Shown here one piece after another: positions 8,502 to 15,931 of a stretch of DNA of 45,454 bases. A model generated the notes under the pieces. It saw nothing but the letters and a program-made list of their open reading frames with translations, was not told where the DNA came from and ran no database searches. The number at the start of each line of letters is the position of its first letter. Positions within the stretch are counted from its first letter, which is position 1. Made by a program: the position numbers and the translations under genes. Source of the stretch: Meiothermus hypogaeus (lineage in GTDB: Bacteria; Deinococcota; Deinococci; Deinococcales; Thermaceae); the NCBI RefSeq assembly GCF_003574035.1, contig NZ_QWKY01000023.1:1-45454 (forward strand), read 5' to 3'.

Positions 8502-9701
8502 ATGCGTCTGTTGATGTTGCTTGTGATGGGGTTGGGGCTGGCCTGGGCCCAACGCCCGGTAGAGGTTCCCTTCTGGCACACGGCGGGGCCGCCCGGCCAG
8601 GAGGTGCTGGAGGGTATGATCCGCGAATTCAACGCTTCGCAGCGGGAGTACCGCATCGTACCAAGCTTTGTGGGCGACTACCGCGAGGGGGGCCTGAAGC
8701 TGCTGGCTGCCTTGCGTTCGGGTGGTGCGCCAGCGCTTTTCCATGCCGAAATCTCTTTTTTGGGCCGGATGGTGCAGGATAATGTGGCCCTGCCCCTGGA
8801 CGAGTATCTGGGCAACCTGCCGAGCGATTTTTATCCGAGCTTTTTGGAGGCCGGTAAGTTACGGGGCCGTAGCTATGGCTTGCCGATTGGCCTGTCCATC
8901 CCAGTATTTTTCTACAACGCCGACCAGTTTGCCGCCCGTGGACTGGGGGCACCGCGCACCTGGGACGATGTGGCCACGGCGGCCCAACGCCTCACCACCC
9001 GCGCCGCCAAAGGGTACACGGTCTCGAGCGACATTTACAGTTTCAATGTACTGGTGATGAGCCGGGGGGGAGCAATCGTCAACGGGCAGGGTCGCCCCGA
9101 CTTCACCAACGCCAAGGCGGTAGAAAGCCTTCAGTACCTGCAAGACCTGGTAAAGCGCAACATCGCCCAAAGCCGCAACATTGCCGAAGCCCAGTTCTCG
9201 GTCGCGGACTTCTTGCGTACCAAAACCTTCATGGGCATTGCGCCCATCACCATGTGGCCCCTCATCGAGAACCGTGCGCCCATCCCCTTTAAGTTGGGTG
9301 TGGCCGCGGTGCCGCGCTCAGAGGGCGGTAAAGTGCCGCTGGCCGGGGGTACGCTGGTGGTGCTGCGGGGGGCCAGTGAGCAGCAGGCGCGGGGTGCGGT
9401 GGCTTTCTGGCGCTTCCTGATGGAGCCGGCCAACATTGCCAAGTGGGTGCGGGCTACCTACTACATGCCCATGCGCCGGGCAGCGCAGCCCCTGCTGGAG
9501 GACTTCTACCGCGAAGACCCCCGCCGCCGGGTGGCCTTTAGCCAGGTGGAGTATGCCGAAGTATGGCTGCAAGACCCCGAGTTTACGGTCTGGTATAGCT
9601 TTTTGGAGGACGCCCTCGAGCGTGCCCTCAAAGGCAATGCCAACCCCCGGCAGGTGCTGGAAGAGGCCCAACGAAGAGCCAACGCCGTGGAGCGGCGCTA
9701 G
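8502..9701 (+). CDS. ABC sugar-binding protein, family 1 (UgpB-like), paralog A
   Basis: This 399-residue exported protein begins with a signal peptide (MRLLMLLVMGLGLAWAQ, cleavage near AWA-Q). The mature part starts with the family-1 pattern VEVPFWHTAGPP, then FNASQREYRIVPSFVGDYREG, matching the UgpB/glycerol-3-phosphate-like subgroup of extracellular sugar-binding proteins. ATG at 8502 is preferred over the ATG at 8490: GGAGGA at 8485 directly abuts 8490 but is well spaced for 8502. It is closely related to the protein encoded at 9855-11054: GDYREG, LLAALR-GGAP, PLDE, the GGxLVVLRGAS region and the FWRFLMEP stretch are all shared, indicating a tandem duplication. It likely delivers ligand to the preceding MalFG-type pore. 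Confidence 0.9.
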   Translation: MRLLMLLVMGLGLAWAQRPVEVPFWHTAGPPGQEVLEGMIREFNASQREYRIVPSFVGDYREGGLKLLAALRSGGAPALFHAEISFLGRMVQDNVALPLDEYLGNLPSDFYPSFLEAGKLRGRSYGLPIGLSIPVFFYNADQFAARGLGAPRTWDDVATAAQRLTTRAAKGYTVSSDIYSFNVLVMSRGGAIVNGQGRPDFTNAKAVESLQYLQDLVKRNIAQSRNIAEAQFSVADFLRTKTFMGIAPITMWPLIENRAPIPFKLGVAAVPRSEGGKVPLAGGTLVVLRGASEQQARGAVAFWRFLMEPANIAKWVRATYYMPMRRAAQPLLEDFYREDPRRRVAFSQVEYAEVWLQDPEFTVWYSFLEDALERALKGNANPRQVLEEAQRRANAVERR

Positions 9702-9709
9702 TAGACAGA

Positions 9710-9733
9710 CCCCGGTGAAAGCCGGGGTTTTTG
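9710..9733 (+). terminator. Intrinsic terminator after sugar-binding protein A
   Basis: CCCCGG (9711-9716) and CCGGGG (9723-9728) form a GC-rich stem around TGAAAG, followed at once by five T residues (9729-9733). It begins nine bases after the stop codon of the binding-protein gene, separating it transcriptionally from paralog B. Confidence 0.88.
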
Positions 9734-9854
9734 CTTGCGTATGACCAGGAGATCGTACGTCTGATGGTTATCCCTTCCATGCCCCTGACCCCCTGCTGAT
9801 GGCTGGATGGTTTTCTGTTTGTGCGTAGAATAGAGCTACTCACAGGAGGAACGT

Positions 9855-11054
9855 GTGAAGCATTTGCTAGCTTCGTTGGTTTTGCTAACCGGATTGGCCT
9901 CGGCTCAGACCGAAATTTCCTTCTGGCACAGCATGGATGGCCCCGCCGAGCGGGTGATCGCGCAGTTTGCAAGTGCCTTCAATGCCTCGCAGCGCAACTA
10001 CCGGGTGACGCCGCGCCTGATTGGCGACTACCGCGAGGGTGAGGCCCGGCTCCTGGCAGCCCTACGGGCCGGGGGAGCGCCGGTCATGTTCCAGGCCGAG
10101 ATTCTGCTGTTCCCCCGCCTGGTGGCCGAAGGGGTGGTGCTGCCGCTGGATGAGCTGGCGAATGCTCTACCCAAAGCCTTCACGGACGATTTGTTCGAGG
10201 CCGCCTGGGATTATGGGCTCATCAACAATCGCCGCTTTGGACTGCCCTTCAACACCTCGACCCCGGTACTCTTCTTTAACGAAAACCAGCTGCGGGCCAG
10301 GGGGCTCAAAGTGCCCAGCAACTGGCGGGAGTTTGAGCAGGCGGCCAAGGGGCTCACGAGCCGTACTTCCAAGGGCTTTATTGCCCTGTCGGAGTCGTGG
10401 ACCTTTGAGGCCCAGGTGACCAGCCGGGGGGGTAATCTGGTCACTGCGGATGGGCGGCCCAACTTTACCTCCAAAGAAGTGGTGGAGGCCCTCGAGTTCC
10501 TGCAGCGCCTGGGACGCGAAGGCAGCACCAATGTGCGCAACCTCTCCGAGAGTTTCTTTGCCCAAACCGATTTTATCCGCACCAAGGGCATGATGGTCAT
10601 GGCCTCGATTGCCAACTGGCCGGCTGCCGAGAATGCTTCCTTCGCCTTCAAGCTGGGGGTGGCCCCCATCCCCCGCGAACCGGGCGGCAAGGTTCCGCTG
10701 GGCGGAGCACAACTGGTGGTGCTGCGCGGGGCCAGCCCGGAGCAGCAGCGCGGGGCCTTCGAGTTCTGGCGATTCCTGATGGAACCCCAGAACATCAAGA
10801 CCTGGGTGGAGGCCAGCTACTACGTGCCCTTGCGCAAGTCGGCTGCGCCCTTGCTGGAAGCCTTCTACCGCGAGAACCCCTACCGCAAGGTGGCCTTTGA
10901 GCAGGTGGCGGTGGCCCAGCCCCGCCCACGGGTACCGCAGTTTGCCATCTGGCGTAACTTCCTGGAAGAAGCCCTGGAAAAAGCCCTCAAGGGCAATGTG
11001 CCTGCCCGGCAAGCCCTGGAAGAAGCCCAGCGCAAGGCGGAAGCTGCACGCTGA
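9855..11054 (+). CDS. ABC sugar-binding protein, family 1 (UgpB-like), paralog B
   Basis: This 399-residue exported protein has the same length as paralog A. The signal peptide is MKHLLASLVLLTGLASAQ. The mature N-terminus TEISFWHSMDGPAERVIAQF and the following FNASQRNYRVTPRLIGDYRE align with paralog A, as does the C-terminal FWRFLMEPQNIKTWVEASYY. Start is GTG at 9855 with AGGAGGA four bases upstream. A weak -10 (TAGAAT at 9826-9831) may give it its own promoter, since a terminator follows paralog A. Two binding proteins sharing one permease pair could widen or split substrate range (inference). The gene ends 39 bases before the second MITE copy. Confidence 0.9.
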   Translation: MKHLLASLVLLTGLASAQTEISFWHSMDGPAERVIAQFASAFNASQRNYRVTPRLIGDYREGEARLLAALRAGGAPVMFQAEILLFPRLVAEGVVLPLDELANALPKAFTDDLFEAAWDYGLINNRRFGLPFNTSTPVLFFNENQLRARGLKVPSNWREFEQAAKGLTSRTSKGFIALSESWTFEAQVTSRGGNLVTADGRPNFTSKEVVEALEFLQRLGREGSTNVRNLSESFFAQTDFIRTKGMMVMASIANWPAAENASFAFKLGVAPIPREPGGKVPLGGAQLVVLRGASPEQQRGAFEFWRFLMEPQNIKTWVEASYYVPLRKSAAPLLEAFYRENPYRKVAFEQVAVAQPRPRVPQFAIWRNFLEEALEKALKGNVPARQALEEAQRKAEAAR

Positions 11055-11093
11055 TGGCGGTTCTGGGTCGTCGGGCAAAAAAAGCTGGGGTTA

Positions 11094-11365
11094 TACCGGA
11101 TTCAAAAAGACAGTTCACAAAACCAAAAACACCAGAGGCTGTCTTTTTGAATCCTAGAGCACACACCTCCCTTGAGTACCGGCGCTAGCCGGGGGCCGAT
11201 GGCCCTTCACTGTCGGTCGGCGAAGAAAGCGTCTCCCTTCCAAGGGGCGGTATCGCCCTCCGCTACGCGGATAACTTCCAAGGGGCGGTATCGCCCTCCG
11301 CTACGCGGATAACTTCGGTCGGGTTAGTTCGTCACCCTTTGGTGACGAACTAACCGAATCTGGTA
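11094..11365 (-). mobile_element. MITE-like non-autonomous element, copy 2 (272 bp, inverted)
   Basis: This copy is inverted relative to 506-739. Read on the + strand it begins TACCGGATTC and ends GAATCTGGTA, flanked by TTA at 11091-11093 and 11366-11368, a 3-bp TNA target duplication of its own. Hairpin arms are at 11098-11113/11139-11154 (16 bp) and 11322-11336/11341-11355 (15 bp). It is 38 bp longer than copy 1 because of a perfect tandem duplication (11237-11274 and 11275-11312). Apart from that it differs by about three substitutions and by the orientation of the CTTT loop of the 15-bp hairpin. The near identity indicates recent activity. Confidence 0.85.
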
Positions 11366-11469
11366 TTAGTGGGTAAAGCGCGGCAGTCAAAGGCCGCGAT
11401 GTAAATGGCAAGTTTCTGCTCGAGCTTTAGGCTTTTGGCCTCTGCCACGCTCCGCTGACGGGGGTGGGG

Positions 11470-11511
11470 TATAAAACTACCATCATGGTGCTTTTGCACA
11501 GGCTGTGCAAA
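11470..11511 (+). promoter_or_regulatory. -10 element and perfect palindromic operator upstream of deacetylase fusion gene
   Basis: TATAAA at 11470-11475 is a good -10 without a clear -35. Downstream, 11493-11511 is TTTGCACAGGCTGTGCAAA, a perfect 9-1-9 palindrome. It lies roughly 10 to 30 bases after the predicted transcription start and 35 bases before the ATG at 11546. Position and symmetry suggest a repressor operator; the cognate regulator is not in the window. 11366-11545 holds no other recognised feature. Confidence 0.55.
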
Positions 11512-11545
11512 GGACTGTGAAAGACTGTAGTTGTAGATGGGGGCT

Positions 11546-13252
11546 ATGAGACGATTCTTGCTTGTATTGGGAGTGCTGGGCTTGCTTGGGGGGATGGGTT
11601 GGTCGGTCTGGCAATGGTACGGATTTCTTCGACCTGGGCAGGACTTTATGGACTTGCAGAGTATCGGGATTGTGCCGCTTAGTGTCTTGTGCGAACGAAA
11701 AATCCGGCCTCCGAAAGCCCGGTTGGACGCTGCTACCAGGCGATTGAAAGCTCAGCTTTTGGAAGCGGTCTACCGCCCGCTCAACCCTCGTGCTGCGGGC
11801 GAGGCCATCGTGCTCAATTACCACGATGTGTTCCCCAGGCGCACTGCGGATAATGTCTGGTGGGACATAACCCCCCAGGAGTTCGAGCAGCAGATCGCCT
11901 GGCTCAAGGCCAGGGGCGCTCGTTTTATTACCCTCGATCAACTTCGCCGACACTTGACCCTGAACGCACCTTTGCCAAAAAATCCTGTAGCCCTCACTTT
12001 CGACGACAACCACCAGGGTTTCTACGAGCATATCTATCCCATCCTCAAACGTGAAAAAATCCCGGCGGCCATGTTTGTCCACACCGATTTCGTGGGGCGC
12101 GGAGGGCCTCGAGCCCGCATGGACTGGGCTACACTGCGTAAACTCGATCGAGAAGGGTTGGTGACGATTGGTTCCCATACCGCCTCGCACCGCGACCTGA
12201 CCCAGCTCACGCAGGCAGAGCAGCGCCTTGAGCTTTTGGAGTCGAAGTGGGCGCTGGAACGCGAATTAGGCCGCCCGGTGGTCTACGTTGCCTATCCCGA
12301 AGGCAAGGCCGATGCCCTGACCCTCAAACTGGCCCGCGAGGCGGGCTATGTCATGGGCTTCACCATAGACTGGCGCCTGCCGGGCGACTCGCCGGATATG
12401 CTGGCCATTGGTCGCTACATCCAGACCCAGATGCCCCGGGCCTGGTACACCCTCAACCCGCAGGACAAACCCCAGCCCCGCATCGGCCTTGTGGAGCGCC
12501 GCCTGAAAGAAACGCCCGTGCGCCTGGAGTACCGCCGCGACCTGGGCGTGCGCTGGGCCATGATTCGGGGGGGGCGGGCCGAAAGCCGGCTCTCGAGCTA
12601 CCGCGAGAGTGTGCGCGACTTTGTACAGCAGGCTGGAGCGGTGGCCGGCATCAACGGTACCTTTTTTGCCGACCCTTACCTCAAAGCCCAGGACAACACC
12701 ATGGTGGGGCCCATTGTGGCGGCGCCCAAGCGGTTTTTCGTTCCGGAGCGCAACCCCTATGTGATGTACCGCATAGTGGAGCGCCCCCTGGTGGCCTGGA
12801 ACCGCGAACGCATGATTTTTGTGCCACTCAAGCTAGACATGAACCGGCCCGACTCCATCCGGCGCTTCATGCCGGACTACACCGACCTTTTTGTGGGCGG
12901 GGTCTGGATGGTGCGGGGGGGCAAGGCGGTCTGGCCGCTCAAGAACCCACCCGCCGACCACTGGGAACCCCGGCCCAGGGTGTTTTTTGGCTATGCCCAG
13001 GGTGAGCCGGTGCTGGGCGCCTCCTTGCAGCCGGTGAGCACAGCCCTGCTGGCCCGGACGGCCGCAGCGGCGGGAGTCGAAGAGGCTGTCTTGTTGGATT
13101 CGGGTTACTCGACCTCGCTGGTGTACCAGGACCGGTTGGTGGCGGTGGGTCGGCAATGGGACGGGGTGCCCAGCCGACCGGTACCGCATGCCATTGTGCT
13201 TTTGGGGCGGCTCGAGCAGGCCCGGAGCCCTACTGCTGCCAGACAGAACTAA
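11546..13252 (+). CDS. Polysaccharide deacetylase fused to a phosphodiester-glycosidase (NAGPA-like) domain
   Basis: This 568-residue protein has an N-terminal signal or membrane anchor (RRFLLVLGVLGLLGGMGW). Domain 1, about residues 85-310, is a NodB-type polysaccharide deacetylase: VLNYHDVFPRR, metal-binding TFDDN, and the His motif SHTASH. Domain 2, about 330-565, resembles the NAGPA/DUF2233 phosphodiester glycosidase: AGINGTFF, PRVFFGYAQG, and the signature LLDSGYSTSLVY near the end. It probably acts outside the membrane on cell-wall or capsule glycans, removing acetyl groups and trimming a sugar-linked phosphodiester or related bond (inference). ATG at 11546 with GGGGG upstream is preferred over the ATG at 11537. 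The fusion is uncommon in my knowledge of these families. Confidence 0.85.
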   Translation: MRRFLLVLGVLGLLGGMGWSVWQWYGFLRPGQDFMDLQSIGIVPLSVLCERKIRPPKARLDAATRRLKAQLLEAVYRPLNPRAAGEAIVLNYHDVFPRRTADNVWWDITPQEFEQQIAWLKARGARFITLDQLRRHLTLNAPLPKNPVALTFDDNHQGFYEHIYPILKREKIPAAMFVHTDFVGRGGPRARMDWATLRKLDREGLVTIGSHTASHRDLTQLTQAEQRLELLESKWALERELGRPVVYVAYPEGKADALTLKLAREAGYVMGFTIDWRLPGDSPDMLAIGRYIQTQMPRAWYTLNPQDKPQPRIGLVERRLKETPVRLEYRRDLGVRWAMIRGGRAESRLSSYRESVRDFVQQAGAVAGINGTFFADPYLKAQDNTMVGPIVAAPKRFFVPERNPYVMYRIVERPLVAWNRERMIFVPLKLDMNRPDSIRRFMPDYTDLFVGGVWMVRGGKAVWPLKNPPADHWEPRPRVFFGYAQGEPVLGASLQPVSTALLARTAAAAGVEEAVLLDSGYSTSLVYQDRLVAVGRQWDGVPSRPVPHAIVLLGRLEQARSPTAARQN

Positions 13253-13298
13253 GAGCATCGACCTTGAGTTGTAGAGCCCAAAAGTGCGGGGTTCCAAG

Positions 13299-13646
13299 CT
13301 AGAGAATAGCGTCAATCTTGTTTTTGGGCCGCGCCAGCACTGCACCTTTTTCGGTAATCACGATGGGACGCTGAATCAGGATGGGGTGCTCGCTCATGGC
13401 TTGCAGAATGGCCTCTTCCGAGGCCCCTTCGTAAAGGCCTAGCTCCTCGCCCTTTTTCTCGCCTGGACGCAGCAATTCCGAGGGCTTCATGTTCAACTGT
13501 TTCAGTATGGACTCGAGTTCAGTCCTGCCGGGTTTTTCTTTTATGTAGAGGTAAATTTCGGGCTCGAGGCCTTTGGACTTGAGATACTCGAGGGCGCCCC
13601 TGGAGGAACCACAGGAAGTGTGGTGCCAGATGGTGATTTTGCTCAT
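13299..13646 (-). CDS. arsC: ArsC/Spx-family thioredoxin-fold protein, probable arsenate reductase
   Basis: This is a 115-residue cytoplasmic protein. The N-terminal strand and loop HHTSCGSSRGAL carry Cys12 and Arg16 in the CxxxR layout of glutaredoxin-dependent ArsC. The C-terminal block HPILIQRPIVITEKGAVLARP matches ArsC, where the Arg of the RPI motif helps bind arsenate. It is shorter than E. coli ArsC (141 residues) and nearer to the compact ArsC/YffB group, so true arsenate activity is likely but not certain. The ATG at 13646 is chosen over one at 13658. TATGAT seven bases upstream may give a nearly leaderless mRNA. No other ars genes are nearby. Confidence 0.8.
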   Translation of the reverse strand: MSKITIWHHTSCGSSRGALEYLKSKGLEPEIYLYIKEKPGRTELESILKQLNMKPSELLRPGEKKGEELGLYEGASEEAILQAMSEHPILIQRPIVITEKGAVLARPKNKIDAIL

Positions 13647-13653
13647 GACCCCT

Positions 13654-13666
13654 ATCATAGCTATGA
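13654..13666 (-). promoter_or_regulatory. arsC -10 element within a 12-bp palindrome
   Basis: On the - strand TATGAT (13659-13654) ends seven bases before the ATG at 13646, a leaderless-type arrangement. It overlaps the perfect palindrome TCATAGCTATGA (13655-13666), which could be a repressor site. The AGGGG in the seven-base gap could instead act as a ribosome site, so full leaderlessness is uncertain. Confidence 0.45.
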
Positions 13667-13806
13667 AATGTCAGAAAAAAGCGGGGCAGAGCAAAGATGC
13701 GATGCCGGGCGCGTCACCTCTTCCTGGGCGTTCTTGCAGAAAGCTTTGGGGGTGATGGCTTTATCCAGGAAAAAAGAAGAACCTGCTCGTGTGGTCGTGC
13801 TTAGTA

Positions 13807-14988
13807 TTACAGCTCGTCTTCCAAGAGCGCTTCCCAGGTTTGCTGACGGCGGATAACTTCCCAGTTTTGACCGGTCCACAGCAACTCGGCGGGGCGCGGG
13901 GTGTCGAGGTAGTTGCTGCTCATGCTGCTGGCGTAGGCCCCCCCTTGCAGGATGGCCAGCAAGTCGCCCTCCTGGGGTTCGGGCAGGGTGATATCCCGCG
14001 CCAGCACATCCCCCGACTCGCAGGCCGGGCCTGCCAGGTCGTAGGTTTCTTTGAGGGGGTTTTTGTAGAGCGGTTCCACCGGGTGAATGGCACCATAAAG
14101 CATGGGCCGGATCAACTGACTCATGCCCGCGTCAATGAGCAGATAGTTGCGCCGGGTGCGCTTGACGCCCCAGCAGCGCGTGACCAGCACCCCAGCCTCG
14201 GCAACCAGGTAACGGCCCGGCTCCAGCCATAGCTCGGCGCTATGCTTGCGGGCCAGTGAGATAGCCTGTGTTCCTACCTTGCCCAGGTCGAGGCCCAGCC
14301 CAAAACCACCCCCTAGGTTCATCACTTGAAAAGGGCCGTGGGTACGGTAAAGCTCATCCATCACCCGGTAGCCCGCCGAGTAGTCTTCGGGGTGCTCGAG
14401 GGCCGACCCCAGGTGAATGTGCAGGCCCAGCACTTCCAGGTGGCTGTGGCGGGCTTGCTCTAGGGCAGCCCCTACCTCTTCGGGCAGGATGCCGAACTTG
14501 CTCTCGCCGCGCCCGGTGGCCAGATGGTCGTGGGTGGCGATGGGCAGGTCGGGGTTGACCCGCAAGAGAACCTTGGCCTTGGGCAGCATCTTGATGGCCC
14601 GTCGCAGGTCAGCCAGAGAATCGAGGCCCAGAATGGGGATGCCGATTCGGTTGAGCTCCTCGAGCATGGCCGGGGTCTTGACCGGCCCATTCAGCAACAC
14701 CTCGTTGCGCTGGAAGCCGGCCTTGTACGCCCGGTAGACCTCGCCCAGGCTTACGGCCTCCACAAAAGCCCCCCGCTCCAGCAGCCGCCGTAGCAGGCCC
14801 AGGCGGGGGTTGGCCTTCATGGCATAGAAAATTTCAGCACCCGGAAAGGCTTTTTGCAGCCGCTCCAGCCGCTCCAGAATGACCTGCAGGTCGTAGGCAT
14901 AAAAAGGGGTGGGGAAGAGGCGGGCCGCTTCCTTGAGGGCTTCTCTAAACTCAGGTCGCAGGGCGGTGTAGGATTGGGACATGCTCAT
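13807..14988 (-). CDS. lysA: Diaminopimelate decarboxylase
   Basis: This 393-residue PLP enzyme has an alanine-racemase-type fold and decarboxylates meso-diaminopimelate to lysine. The Schiff-base Lys is in FYAMKAN (about residue 58). Phosphate and cofactor contacts include HIHLGS, GGGFG and LEPGRYLVAEAG; the active-site Cys is in AGPACESGDVLA, and the late YASSMSSNYL carries the Tyr. The ATG at 14988 has GAGGGG (14997-15002 on the complement) eight bases upstream. The first codons overlap the start of the divergent gene at 14981. Thermales are known to make lysine through the aminoadipate route, so the role of a LysA homolog here deserves care; it could act on a related amino acid. Confidence 0.88.
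   Translation of the reverse strand: MSMSQSYTALRPEFREALKEAARLFPTPFYAYDLQVILERLERLQKAFPGAEIFYAMKANPRLGLLRRLLERGAFVEAVSLGEVYRAYKAGFQRNEVLLNGPVKTPAMLEELNRIGIPILGLDSLADLRRAIKMLPKAKVLLRVNPDLPIATHDHLATGRGESKFGILPEEVGAALEQARHSHLEVLGLHIHLGSALEHPEDYSAGYRVMDELYRTHGPFQVMNLGGGFGLGLDLGKVGTQAISLARKHSAELWLEPGRYLVAEAGVLVTRCWGVKRTRRNYLLIDAGMSQLIRPMLYGAIHPVEPLYKNPLKETYDLAGPACESGDVLARDITLPEPQEGDLLAILQGGAYASSMSSNYLDTPRPAELLWTGQNWEVIRRQQTWEALLEDEL
14969..14974 (+). promoter_or_regulatory. Leaderless-type -10 for the amidotransferase-like hydrolase gene
   Basis: TAGGAT fits TANNNT and ends six bases before the ATG at 14981, the spacing expected when transcription starts at the initiation codon. It lies inside the beginning of lysA on the other strand. 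No ribosome-binding site precedes this ATG. Confidence 0.5.
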
Positions 14989-15688
14989 CGGTGTGACCCC
15001 TCAATCGCGCAGCACAGAAGGTCTTTTTCGAACCAGAATCTGGGGCCTGCTCGAGCCGTACGTACGGGCTCTGGAAAGCCAGGGTGCGAGCATTGTAATC
15101 CTTCCCCCCCAGGCCAGCGATAGGCTGCCTGCCCTACTGCACAAGCTCGATGGGGTCTTGCTGCCCGGTGGGGTAGATGTAGACCCCGCTCACTTTGGCG
15201 AAGAGCCCATTCCGGAGATGGGCGAGGTGAGCCTGGAGCGCGATGCCATAGAGCTGTTTGTGGCCCGCTACACCGCCCAGCACGGCATCCCCACCCTGGG
15301 GGTTTGCCGGGGGGTACAGGTGATGAATGTAGCCCTGGGGGGTAGCCTCTACCAGGATCTGCCCGCCCAGGGTTTCCGTAGCGTGCAACACTACCAGAAA
15401 GCCGAGCCGCCGGTGTTGGGCCACAGCGTCGAACAGACTGGCCAGAGCCCCCTGAACAAGCTATTTGAGCCCCGTTTTCGGGTGAACTCGTACCACCACC
15501 AAGCCCTCAAAGATCTGGCCCCAGGGCTACGTCCGGTCGCCACTGCGCCCGATGGCATTGTGGAAGCAGTAGCCCTGGAGGGCCACCCCTTCTACCTGGG
15601 GGTGCAGTGGCACCCCGAGCTGCTCCCAGAGCAGTGGGGTATTTTCCGTGCGCTGGTGGAGGCTGCCGCCGGGCAACCTGTCGGCTAG
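14981..15688 (+). CDS. Class-I glutamine amidotransferase-like hydrolase (peptidase C26, gamma-glutamyl-GABA hydrolase type)
   Basis: This 235-residue cytoplasmic protein is of the PuuD-like C26 family, which cleaves gamma-glutamyl bonds. It opens with the family start LIGVTPQ; DGVLLPGGVDVDP precedes the nucleophile elbow GVCRGVQVMNVALGG (catalytic Cys), and the His-Glu pair appears in GVQWHPELLP near the C-terminus. HHQALKDLAPGL is also typical. The gene starts within the first codons of divergent lysA: the two starts share the CATG at 14980-14983 or overlap by eight bases, leaving no intergenic space. The substrate is probably a gamma-glutamyl amide, unproven here. Confidence 0.85.
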   Translation: MLIGVTPQSRSTEGLFRTRIWGLLEPYVRALESQGASIVILPPQASDRLPALLHKLDGVLLPGGVDVDPAHFGEEPIPEMGEVSLERDAIELFVARYTAQHGIPTLGVCRGVQVMNVALGGSLYQDLPAQGFRSVQHYQKAEPPVLGHSVEQTGQSPLNKLFEPRFRVNSYHHQALKDLAPGLRPVATAPDGIVEAVALEGHPFYLGVQWHPELLPEQWGIFRALVEAAAGQPVG

Positions 15689-15931
15689 TGGTCTGGTAAC
15701 CGGAAAAACAGTATGCACTACGGTCCCTCCAAATGAGCCGCACATCGCAATTTTGGGCAATCAATGTGCTTCAAAACGAACCGCAAAACAAGCTACCCGT
15801 GCATTGGACAGCATCACAGTGCGGGTAAGGTCTCCCGGGGGGGCAAGAGTCCAGGGTAATGGGCCACCCAAGCACACTGCTTTTTGCCGAATTTGTTCTC
15901 CAGACATAGGCCAGGGAGTATGCTCGAGCCA

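Noticed and set aside
503-11368. Composite transposon: two inverted MITE copies carrying the 10-kb transport block
   Set aside because: Outer flanks would share one target duplication. Instead each copy has its own matched pair (TGA/TGA and TTA/TTA), so the copies inserted independently.
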